Made by a program: the position numbers and the translations under genes. From assembly GCA_025459365.1 (NCBI GenBank), contig JALOQR010000007.1:1-42459 (forward strand): a stretch of 42,459 nucleotides of DNA, written 5' to 3'. Of the stretch, positions 28,244 through 37,435 are shown one piece after another (position 1 is the stretch's first letter; every line of letters begins with the position of its first letter). The notes under the pieces were generated by a model. The model ran no database searches. It saw only the letters and a program-made list of their open reading frames with translations, and was not told the origin of the DNA. The stretch comes from Fimbriiglobus sp. GTDB taxonomy: Bacteria > Planctomycetota > Planctomycetia > Gemmatales > Gemmataceae.

Positions 28244-30214
28244 TCACAGCTTTACCTTCCGAGTGCCGGCGGCTTCCTTGTCGGCCGTCGCCTCCACGTT
28301 CTCCAGTTTCACCGCATCCGGCTTGTCGCGGCCAATGGCGATGGTGTACTTGCCGGCGGCGAACGCCGGCGGTTGGAACGTTGGCCCGGTCACGCGGACG
28401 GCGTACAGCACCTCGCCCGTCTTCTCCTCCACCACTTTCACTACCGGGTTCACGCCCTTCTCGAACTCCAGCAGCGGCAGCCACGCGGTCGGCTTGCGGC
28501 CGTCGTTGTCGTCCCAGTTCACCGTGATCGGCCAGCCGGGAAACTGAGCTTTGTCGCCGGCGGCGGCGTCCGAGAACCGCGGCCAGCACTCGAACGTCAC
28601 GGTGCGATTCTTCTTGTCGAACCTGGCGACGCCGTACCCATCGGCCCGCTTCTTCTCGTTGGCGATGGCCTCCGGGTTGGCGTAGGCGAGCAGGCGGATC
28701 ATGTTCCCTAGCCCGTCTTTGAACTCGCCGGTCCACGGTAGCGGGCTGTTCGGCACCGGGTTCGGGCCGGGCTTTTCGTCTTCCGGGTGCCACCAGCGGC
28801 CGTAGATGGTGTTCACCAGCGCCGGGCTGGTGAAGGCATACGGGCCGTCGTTCTGCTCGGTGATGCCGTGCTTCACCACCACCGCCAGGTGCTGGTCACC
28901 GCACAGGTGAACCGCCCGCACCCGGCGGATGGCGGCGAGGGCCACATTGCGGCCGGTCTGCGGCCAGCCGTTGCAGTCCAGGTCGGCCAGCAGCCGGTCC
29001 TTCACCCCGCCGTGCATGTGAACCGCCCCGCAGAACGCGGTCTGCGACAGTACCGCCTTCACGGCCGTTCCGGTCCAGTCGTCGGCCCACGCCGCCAGGA
29101 ACTTCAACTGCCGCTCGCCGAGCAGTTCCAGACCCTTCAGGTCGATCGTCTTCGGGTCGTACTTCGGGTCGTTGATGTGGTCCGGCCGCGGACCCATTTT
29201 CGGGATCTTCCCCTCCGGGCCGCTCTTGAACTTGCGGTCTTCGAGAATGGCGAAATCGATCCCGCCGACCCGCAACCGCGTGAAGTAGACGGTGATGTCC
29301 TGCTCCACCGGCTTCGGGTCCACCGGGTCCGGCAGGTGCCACGTCTGGTGACGCTGCACCATGTTCACGTACTTCGCCGGGTAGAAGTACCCGCCGTCGG
29401 CCCCGTCCGGCCGCTTGCACCGCTTACCGTTCTCGCCCCACAGGTTCGGGTGGCCGACGTCGTGGTCGTCCGGGATGGTGACGGTCGGCCGGTCCTTGAT
29501 CACATCTCGGAACTGCAACCCGAACTCGATCCACCCGGCGGTGTGTTCGGTGTGCCGGTACGTCTGGTCACCGGCGAAGAAGAGCAGGTCGGGGTCGTGG
29601 GCGAGCAGATGCTTGACGATCTCCGGCCGCCCGCCGGTAGTGCGGCTGGAGTTGCACGACATGTTCGCCACCACGATCACATCCTTTTCGGCCGGGTCGC
29701 GGCGAACGGTGCCTTCGAAGGTGGCCTTCTCGCCATGCCGCACGCGGTACTTCACGCTCTTGGTGCCGTCCCACTTCTCGACGCGGAAGTGGGCACTCCA
29801 GCCGGGGTAGAGCACCGGGGATTTGAGCAGTTCCACCCATTGGCCATCGCGTTCGACTTCCAGTCGGGCCTCGCGGGCTTCGCCTGGCTTGAGCGGGTAG
29901 AACTGGGCGGTCAACTTGAGCACGCCGGCGTCCACCGTGTACAGGGCGAAGGCCACCACTTGATCCCGCGGCACGTCCATCGGCGGGGGCGGGTTCGGGG
30001 CGTTCGGCCCCGGCTTCTTCTTCCACCACTCGCCGACGGCGAACGAATCGAGGTTGGGGAACTCGTCGCCGAACGGCTTGGCCGGCTCGGCATCCGCGGC
30101 GACGGCGGCAGGCACAACGGCCATCGCCGTGGCGGTAGCGATCACCCCGCGGGCGAAATCCCGGCGGGTCGGGTTCGGCGGTTGGACCTGGTCGAAGTCG
30201 GTTGGCTCAGTCAT
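28244..30214 (-). CDS. PhoD-like alkaline phosphatase/phosphodiesterase, Tat-exported
   Basis: NPTRRDFARGVIATATAMAVVPAAVAADA Tat-like signal; VVANMSCNSS..., LLFFAGDQTYRH, TIPDDHDVGHPNLWGENGKR, VHLCGDQHLAVVVKHG. Confidence 0.88.
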   Translation of the reverse strand: MTEPTDFDQVQPPNPTRRDFARGVIATATAMAVVPAAVAADAEPAKPFGDEFPNLDSFAVGEWWKKKPGPNAPNPPPPMDVPRDQVVAFALYTVDAGVLKLTAQFYPLKPGEAREARLEVERDGQWVELLKSPVLYPGWSAHFRVEKWDGTKSVKYRVRHGEKATFEGTVRRDPAEKDVIVVANMSCNSSRTTGGRPEIVKHLLAHDPDLLFFAGDQTYRHTEHTAGWIEFGLQFRDVIKDRPTVTIPDDHDVGHPNLWGENGKRCKRPDGADGGYFYPAKYVNMVQRHQTWHLPDPVDPKPVEQDITVYFTRLRVGGIDFAILEDRKFKSGPEGKIPKMGPRPDHINDPKYDPKTIDLKGLELLGERQLKFLAAWADDWTGTAVKAVLSQTAFCGAVHMHGGVKDRLLADLDCNGWPQTGRNVALAAIRRVRAVHLCGDQHLAVVVKHGITEQNDGPYAFTSPALVNTIYGRWWHPEDEKPGPNPVPNSPLPWTGEFKDGLGNMIRLLAYANPEAIANEKKRADGYGVARFDKKNRTVTFECWPRFSDAAAGDKAQFPGWPITVNWDDNDGRKPTAWLPLLEFEKGVNPVVKVVEEKTGEVLYAVRVTGPTFQPPAFAAGKYTIAIGRDKPDAVKLENVEATADKEAAGTRKVKL

Positions 30215-30521
30215 CTCACCTGTTCCTGGAGAGGAAGCATTGCCACCCGGCGGCCATGCGTTTGTCTCGCACATGGTACTCGACCGTCAGACCGTTGCCA
30301 CGACCGAGATCCGACCGCTCAATCAGGCATTTCGGTTGATGAGACCGCTTGCGGCGGGGTACTGTCTGGGCGACCGTCGCCCACCGGCCTCGCGCGTGCG
30401 AATCCCCTTCTTCGTCTTCGCAACGCGACAACGGAAAGGTCGCGGCCGAGGCGGTGATGACCCCGCGTGGGTGAACTGCGTCCCCGAACGACTTCACACC
30501 CCCCCGAAACGAAGGACCCAC

Positions 30522-31631
30522 ATGCTGAGCCTCTCCTCCCGCCCCGTCACTCTGCTGGGGCTGTGCCTGCTGGCCGCCCTCGCCTCCGGTGTGTCGGCAG
30601 AAGACCCGAAGCCGAAAGCCAAGGGGGTGAACGACGCCCTGCCGCGGCCCGACGGCAAACCGGCCGATGTGTCCAAGACGGTCAAGGTGTTCATCCTGAT
30701 GGGCCAGTCGAACATGCTGGAGATGGGCAACGTCGCGGGCGACAAGGACGGGACGCTGGAGTACGCGGTCAAGAAGGAGGGCCTGTACCCGTTCCTCGTC
30801 GACGGCGAGGGGAAGTGGACGACGCGGCAGGACGTGCGGTTCGTGGCCGTGATGGGGAGCGGCGGTCCGGGGAAAACTCAGTTCCGCAAGAACGAGTGGC
30901 TGACCGTCTCCGGCGGGAAGATCGGCGTGGAGCAGGGCATCGGCCACCACCTGGGCAACGCGCTGGAGGAGCCGGTACTGATCCTCAAGACGGCGATCGG
31001 CAACCGCAGCCTCGGATGGGACCTGCTCCCGCCCGGCTCACCGTCCTACGAGTTCAAGGACCCCAAGGACGGCAAGACGTACGTGTACGCCGGGTACGGC
31101 CAGAGCCCCGACCGCTGGGAGAAGGGCACCGAGCCAAAGCCGATCGCGTGGAAGGCCGGCGTACAGTACGACGGCGACGTCGCCCGCGCCAAGGAGGTGC
31201 TCGACAACCTGGACAAGTACTACCCCGGCACGAAGAAGTACGAGGTGGCCGGCTTCATCTGGTGGCAGGGCGACAAGGACCGGTACAACGCCGGTCACGC
31301 CGAGAAGTACGAGCAGAACCTGGTGAACCTGATCGCGTCGCTCCGCAAGGACTTCAACGCCCCGGACGCCAAGTTCGTGTGCGGCACCCTCGGCCAGACC
31401 GACAAGGACAAGCCCGAGGGGACGGAGAAGGCCATTCTCGAGGGCAAGTTCGCCATCAGCGACGCGAAGAAGTACCCCAAGCTCGAAGGCTCGGTGGCCA
31501 CCGTCTACACGCACCCGATGAGCATGGGGAGCAGCTCCAACGCCCACTACGGCGGCAACGCGAAGACCTACATGAACGTCGGGCTGGGCTTGGGCGAGGC
31601 GATGGTGAAGTTGCTCAAGCCGAGCAAGTAG
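30522..31631 (+). CDS. Sialate O-acetylesterase-like (SASA/DUF303) secreted esterase
   Basis: Signal peptide MLSLSSRPVTLLGLCLLAALASGVSA; VKVFILMGQSNMLEMGNV; AGFIWWQGDKDR; YTHPMSMGSSSNAHYGG. Confidence 0.88.
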   Translation: MLSLSSRPVTLLGLCLLAALASGVSAEDPKPKAKGVNDALPRPDGKPADVSKTVKVFILMGQSNMLEMGNVAGDKDGTLEYAVKKEGLYPFLVDGEGKWTTRQDVRFVAVMGSGGPGKTQFRKNEWLTVSGGKIGVEQGIGHHLGNALEEPVLILKTAIGNRSLGWDLLPPGSPSYEFKDPKDGKTYVYAGYGQSPDRWEKGTEPKPIAWKAGVQYDGDVARAKEVLDNLDKYYPGTKKYEVAGFIWWQGDKDRYNAGHAEKYEQNLVNLIASLRKDFNAPDAKFVCGTLGQTDKDKPEGTEKAILEGKFAISDAKKYPKLEGSVATVYTHPMSMGSSSNAHYGGNAKTYMNVGLGLGEAMVKLLKPSK

Positions 31632-31655
31632 GCGGCATCCCGAGTCTCACCGCCG

Positions 31656-33993
31656 ATGCCAAAGTCGAGGAAGAAGGCGGGGGATGGTTCGCGCATCCTG
31701 ACCACCTCATTAACCCACCAACCGGGTGACCGCATCCGACCCCGCCTCTGCCTCTCGCTGCTGTTGGGTACACACGCCACAGCCACCGCCGCGGAGCCGG
31801 CGAAGAAGCCGAACGTGCTGTTCATCCTCGCCGACGATCTCGGCTGGGCCGATACCACCCCGTATGGCAGCACGTACCACGACACCCCCAACCTGAAACG
31901 GCTGGCCGAGCGGTCGGTGCGGCTCACCAACTACTACGCCGCCAGCCCGCTCTGCTCGCCCACACGGTCGCGTCTGCTTACCGGCCTGTACCCGGCCCGC
32001 ACCGGCATCACCGCCCCCGCCTGCCACCTGCCCGAGGTGCAGTTGGTGAAGCGGTTGGCCGCCGCCACCCCGGCCCAGCGGGCGCTGAACGCCGACAGCC
32101 TCACGCGGCTGAAGGGGGAGTACGTCACGCTGGCGGAACTGTTCAAGGAGGCCGGGTACGCCACCGCCCACTTCGGCAAGTGGCACCTCGGGCACAGGGC
32201 CAGGTACGAGCCGAAGGACCAGGGGTTCGACGCCGACGTCCCGCACACCCCGCGGGCGGCGGGGCCGGGCGGCGGGTACTTCGCCCCGTGGAAGTTCGGC
32301 ACCGATGCGGAGTTCAAGGGGAAGGATGGCGAGCACATCGACGGGTGGATGGCCGACCGGGCCGCCGAGTACATCGCCGCCCGGAAGGGCAAGCCGTTCT
32401 TCGTCAACTTCTGGATGTACTCGGTGCACAGCCCGTGGAACGGCGACAAGGATCTGATCGAGAAGTACGCCAAGGCCGTCGACCCGAAGGCCGCCCAGCG
32501 GAACCCCCTGTACGCGGCTATGATCAAGAAGATGGACGACGCGGTGGGCAAGCTGCTCGACGCCTTCGACGCGGCGAAGGTGGCCGACGACACCGTCGTC
32601 GTGTTCACCTCGGACAACGGCGGGTGGGCGTACCCGCCCAAGGCCACCGACCCGAAAGGGTACGAGGAGATCCCCGCCACCAGCAACGCCCCGCTCCGCA
32701 GCGGCAAGGCGTCGAACTACGAGGGCGGCACGCGGGTGCCGTGCCTGGTGTGCTGGCCGGGGAAAGCCACGGCCGGCACCAACGACCGGTTGTTCAGCAG
32801 TGTCGACTGGTTCCCGACCCTGCTGGCGATGACCGGCGTCAAGCCGAAGACGATGCCGAAGGCGGATGAGGTGAACCAGGTGCCCGCGATCCTCGGCGAG
32901 AAGGCGGTTCGCGACACCGCGTTCGTCCACTTCCCGCACGGGGGGCGAGGCCCAGGAGCAGACCATCCCCGGGTGTTGGCCGGCGACGTGGGTCCGTCAC
33001 GGGCACTGGAAGCTGATCCGCTTTTCCGCGAAAAACGACGACCGCTCTGACCGGCTCGAACTGTACAACCTGAAGGAGGACGTCGGGGAGGCCAAGAACC
33101 TGGCCGCCGGGAAGCCGGAACTCGTGAAGGAGCTGAATGCGAAGATCGACGCCTTCCTGAAAGACACCGAGGCGGTGGTGCCGAAGGCCAACCCGACGTT
33201 CGGTCAGCAGCCGAAGGCTGACGCCGTCGGCGGGTGGGTGGCCAGCAAGGACGCGAAGGTGGAGGCGAAGGACGGGGTGTTCGTCGTCACCTCGACCGGC
33301 GGCGACCCGTACATCTCCTCCCGCGAGGTGGTGAAAGGCGTCGGCCGGTTCACCGTCGAGTTCCGCATGAAGTCGGACAGCAAGGGCGGCGGGCAGGTGT
33401 TCTGGGCGACGGCCGACGAGAAGTTGACCGAGGACACACTCGTCGCCTTCATTTCCGACAACGGCGGCCCGACAATGAAGGCGACGTCGGTGAACGGCTC
33501 GGTCAACACCCCCCTCCGCGGGTCCAAGCGGACGACCCTGGAAGGCGGCGTTCGCGTGCCGTTCCTCGTCTCGTGGCCCGGAGAGGTGACGCCCGGTACC
33601 GATGACCGCCCGGTGATCCAGCTCGACCTGCACGCCACCGACCTGGCCGCCGACGGTGTCACGCCAAAGGCCGAGTGGAAGCTGGAGGGCGTGGACTTGC
33701 TGCCGTACCTGAGCGGGAAGGAAAAGGGCACCCCGCACGACGCCCTGTACTGGCGGTTCGGCAAGCAGATGGCCGTTCGCCAGGGCGACTGGAAGCTGGT
33801 GCGGTACGATCTGGGGGCGGAGGGAAAGTCCGGGCTGTCTGATGCCAAACTGTACAACCTCATGGACGACATCGGCGAGGCGACCGACCTGTCCGCCAAG
33901 CACCTGGACAAGGTGAAAGCCCTGCAGGCCGCGTGGGACGCCTCGGACAAGTCGAACGTCGCCCCGCTGTGGGGCGGCGACGTGGTGAAGTGA
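31656..33993 (+). pseudogene. Frameshifted chimeric sulfatase locus (N-terminal sulfatase + C-terminal half of a second sulfatase)
   Basis: ORF 31656-33050: KKPNVLFILADDLGWADTTPYG, LCSPTRSRLLTGLYPARTG, HFGKWHLGH, then frame break in G6 at 32940-32945; downstream frame continues GGEAQEQTIPGCWPATWVRHGHWKLIRF...ELYNLKEDVGEAKNLAAGKPELV...VFWATAD|EKLTEDTLVAFISDNGGPT...LRGSKRTTLEGGVRVPFLVSWPG...KQMAVRQGDWKLVRYDLG. Confidence 0.8.
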
Positions 33994-34065
33994 CCCACCT
34001 CTCGATTTCTCCGTATCGAATCAACGCATTCCCGATCCCTTTGGAACACACTCCGAGGAAAATCG

Positions 34066-34590
34066 ATGTCGCACCTGCGAGCCGTAGCGCTCACCTTGAT
34101 CCTGTTCGCGGCGGTCGGACACGCGGCGGCGGCCGACACACCCACGACGCTCGATCTGAGCGACAAGGCGGTGAAGAAACTCGAGGTCAGCCAGTCCCAG
34201 ATCGGGTACACGAGTACCACGGTTTTCTACACGCTGGGCGACCAGCGGGTGATCGTCGTCCTGCGGGTCGAGAACGCGAAGAAGTTCCCGGTCAGCGGCA
34301 AGGTGTGCCAGTTCGGCAAGGGCGTGACGGCGGAGGAGATGGCCAAGTGGGTGAACAACCAGCATTCGGACGGGCTGTTCCCCGACGTGCCCGAACCGGT
34401 GACCACCACCAAGCTCGCCGCCGAAGCCTGCAAGACCGGGGAGTCCAAGTCGCTCGGCAAGGTTCAGGGCGGTCAAGGTGAGTACGAGAAGTACAGCGTC
34501 GAGTTCACGATCGAGAAGGTCAAGGTGAATGACCAGTTGCATCTCGCGGAGTTCAAGGAGAAGGTGAGCGTGTTCGTTCCGACGAAGTAG
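34066..34590 (+). CDS. Secreted hypothetical protein
   Basis: MSHLRAVALTLILFAAVGHAAAADTPTTLDLSDKAVKKLEVSQSQIGY...; signal peptide, co-directional. Confidence 0.7.
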   Translation: MSHLRAVALTLILFAAVGHAAAADTPTTLDLSDKAVKKLEVSQSQIGYTSTTVFYTLGDQRVIVVLRVENAKKFPVSGKVCQFGKGVTAEEMAKWVNNQHSDGLFPDVPEPVTTTKLAAEACKTGESKSLGKVQGGQGEYEKYSVEFTIEKVKVNDQLHLAEFKEKVSVFVPTK

Positions 34591-34718
34591 GCCCGACTCG
34601 GAAAGCACCCGCAGGAAGACCGCTCCGGCGATCGCCGTCGCACCGCTGGCCGTCCTCCCGCCGGCGAGTGCCGACATCTTGGCGGGGCGTATGTCAAGTG
34701 TGACACGGAGTCGGACGA

Positions 34719-34747
34719 GTGGCTGCCGACCCTGGGTCGGCAGCCAC
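34719..34747. terminator. Perfect 14-bp inverted repeat hairpin upstream of DUF1080 gene (terminator-like or attenuator)
   Basis: GTGGCTGCCGACCC-T-GGGTCGGCAGCCAC; no T-tract follows on the + strand. Confidence 0.5.
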
Positions 34748-34797
34748 AACCACTGCGGCAAGCCAACCCTGCTTCAATTCACCACGGGTATTAACCC

Positions 34798-35568
34798 ATG
34801 CCGCGTCCCCCTCTCACGCTTACCATCCCCGCCGTCGCCCTCGTGCTCGTCGCCGGTCGGCTGCTCGCCGGGGAACTCGACCCGACCCAGGACAAGTGGT
34901 TCAAGCAGTACGAGAAGCAGCCGAACGTGCCCAAACCGGCCGACATGCTGCTGAACAAGGACGACGAGCCGAAGGTCGGCGAGAAGGCCGAGTTGCTGTT
35001 CAACGGGAAGGATCTGAAGGGGTGGAAGACCCGCGGCGGGGAGTCCGCGTTCGAGGTGAAGGACGGCTGCATCCGGGCGGTGTGCAAGCCGGACTCGCCG
35101 AGCACCTACCTGTGTACCGAGAAGGAAGACTTCGCAGACTTCCTGCTCACGTTCGAGACCAAATTCGTGGTCGAAACGAACAGCGGCATCATGATCCGCG
35201 CCCAGGCGAAGGGGACGGGCGGGAACACGGTGTTCGGCCCGCAGGTGGAGCACGAACCGTTCACCCAGGGCCGCGGGTGGTCGGGCGGCATCTACGGGCA
35301 GGACTGCGGCGGGTGGTTCTACCCGGTGTGGCTGAAAGAGCACGCCGAAACGCGGAAGGCCCAGCAGCGAAAGAAAGCGGACGAGTGGAACCGGGTGACG
35401 GTGTTGGCGAAGGGCGACACCATCCAGACGTGGCTGAACGGCGTGCCGGTCGCCCACTGGAAGACCGACACCTACAAGAAGGGCTACTTCGGCCTGCAGA
35501 TGCACAAGGGCAAGCAGGGCGAGGTGCTCTGGCGTGATCTGAAGCTGCAACCGCTCGGCGCCAAGTGA
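34798..35568 (+). CDS. DUF1080 (3-keto-disaccharide hydrolase-type) secreted protein
   Basis: ELLFNGKDLKGWKTRGGESAFEVKDGCIRAVCKPDSPSTYLCTEKEDFADFLLTFETKFVVETNSGIMIRAQAKG...HWKTDTYKKGYFGLQMHKGKQGEVLWRDLKLQPL. Confidence 0.88.
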   Translation: MPRPPLTLTIPAVALVLVAGRLLAGELDPTQDKWFKQYEKQPNVPKPADMLLNKDDEPKVGEKAELLFNGKDLKGWKTRGGESAFEVKDGCIRAVCKPDSPSTYLCTEKEDFADFLLTFETKFVVETNSGIMIRAQAKGTGGNTVFGPQVEHEPFTQGRGWSGGIYGQDCGGWFYPVWLKEHAETRKAQQRKKADEWNRVTVLAKGDTIQTWLNGVPVAHWKTDTYKKGYFGLQMHKGKQGEVLWRDLKLQPLGAK

Positions 35569-35821
35569 CCGCCCGCGAGCGACCCCGCTGCCACCGGCGG
35601 AGGATGGGCCTGTTCGACACCTTCGCTAGCCCGCTGAAGGGCGGGTCCGACCTTAAAGCCGAGCAACGCCGAGAGGATGGACCACGCGGACAAACACCCA
35701 CGACTTCATGGCACAGGCGGCGACGCGGAGGACTAACACCCGCGACGATCACCCCGACTGGCCACCGAAGGATAACCCCCCCCAAGAAATCGCAGTCGAA
35801 GCCCCTCCCCGGAGCCCGCGC

Positions 35822-37417
35822 GTGCGCCACACCCTCCATCTCGTGATGTGCCTCACCGGTACCGCGGCGTGTGCCGCCGAGCCGGCGAAGAGGCCGAACG
35901 TCGTCTTCTGCTTCGCCGACGACTGGGGGCGGTACGCCTCGTGTTACGCTGCCCTGGACGCGAAGCCGACCGCCAACAGTGTGGTGAAGACGCCGAACAT
36001 CGACTCGGTGGCCAAACGCGGAGTGCTGTTCCGCAACGCCTTCGTGCCGGCCCCGTCGTGTACCCCGTGCCGCAGCGCGCTGCTCAGCGGGCGATACTTC
36101 TTCAACACCGGCCGCGGGGCGATCCTGAACGGGGCGGAGTGGGACGAGAAAATCCCGACTTCGCCGCTGCTGCTCCGCGACGGCGGCTACGACCTCGGCA
36201 AGACGGCCAAAGTCTGGAGTCCCGGCACGCCCGCCGACGCCCCCATCGGCAAGCAGCAGTACGCCTACCAGAAGTCGGGCATGGGATTCAACCAGTTCTC
36301 GGCACAAGTGACGAAGGCGGTGAAGGAGGGCAAGTCGGTGGACGACGCGCGGAAGGCACTGCTCGATCAGGTGGGCGGCAACTTCTCCGCCTTCCTGAAG
36401 GCCCGCGACCCGAAGAAACCGTTCTATTTCTGGCACGGGCCGACTAACGTCCACCGCAAGTGGGTGAAGGGGTCGGGCAAGGCGCTCTGGAACATCGACC
36501 CGGACGACCTGAAGGGCAAGCTGCCGAAGTTCTTGCCCGACGTGCCGGAGGTGCGGGAGGATTTCGCCGACTACCTGGGCGAGGCGCAGGCGTTCGACGC
36601 CCAGGTCGGGGTGATACTGAAGCAGTTGAAAGACGCAGGCGAACTCGACCACACCGTCGTCGTGATCAGCGGCGACCACGGCGCCCCCGGCTTCCCCGGC
36701 GGCAAGTGCAACCTGTACGACTTCGGCACGGGCGTGGCACTGGTGGCAGCCGGCCCGGGCATCCCCGGCCCACGGGTGGTGGACGACTTCACCAACCTGA
36801 TGGACCTCACCCCGACATTCCTCGACATCGGCAGGGTGAAGCACCCGGACGGGCTGAACGGCAGATCGCTTTGGCCGGTGCTCACGTCCAAGAAGGACGG
36901 GCAAGTCGATCCGGATCGCACCTGGGTGATCACCGGCCGCGAGCGGCACGTCGCCGCCGCCCGCGACGGCAACCTGCCGTACCCGCAGCGGGCGCTCCGC
37001 ACCAAGGACTTCCTGTACGTCCGCAACTTCGAACCCGACCGTGACCCGCTGGGCAGTCCGAAGACCGTGACCGCCGACACCGCCCCAACCGCCGACGCCC
37101 TGACGAACGACACCTACGCCGCGTTCGCCGACATGGACGCCAGCCCGACAAAGGCGTGGCTGGTCGAGCACCGCAACGACCCGAAGTGGAAGTGGCACTA
37201 CGAGTACGCCTTTGCCAAGCGGCCCGCGGAGGAGTTGTTCGACCTCAAGGCCGACCCCGAGCAGATCAAGAACGTGGCCGGTGACAAGGAGTACGAGGCG
37301 ACGCGGAAAAAGCTCGCCGAGCAACTGACGAAGGAACTGACCGCCGCCGGCGACCCGCGGGTGACGGAGAAAGACTGCCGGTTCGAGAAGCCGCCGTTCA
37401 CCGAACCGAAGAAATAG
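35822..37417 (+). CDS. Sulfatase with CTPCR active-site motif
   Basis: GTG start giving (M)RHTLHLVMCLTGTAACAAEPAKRPNVVFCFADDWGRYASCYA; SCTPCRSALLSGRYFFNTGRGA; VVISGDHGAPGFPGGKCNLYDFG; EELFDLKADPEQIKNVA. Confidence 0.9.
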   Translation: MRHTLHLVMCLTGTAACAAEPAKRPNVVFCFADDWGRYASCYAALDAKPTANSVVKTPNIDSVAKRGVLFRNAFVPAPSCTPCRSALLSGRYFFNTGRGAILNGAEWDEKIPTSPLLLRDGGYDLGKTAKVWSPGTPADAPIGKQQYAYQKSGMGFNQFSAQVTKAVKEGKSVDDARKALLDQVGGNFSAFLKARDPKKPFYFWHGPTNVHRKWVKGSGKALWNIDPDDLKGKLPKFLPDVPEVREDFADYLGEAQAFDAQVGVILKQLKDAGELDHTVVVISGDHGAPGFPGGKCNLYDFGTGVALVAAGPGIPGPRVVDDFTNLMDLTPTFLDIGRVKHPDGLNGRSLWPVLTSKKDGQVDPDRTWVITGRERHVAAARDGNLPYPQRALRTKDFLYVRNFEPDRDPLGSPKTVTADTAPTADALTNDTYAAFADMDASPTKAWLVEHRNDPKWKWHYEYAFAKRPAEELFDLKADPEQIKNVAGDKEYEATRKKLAEQLTKELTAAGDPRVTEKDCRFEKPPFTEPKK

Positions 37418-37435
37418 CCTCCCCAGGAGTTCGCG

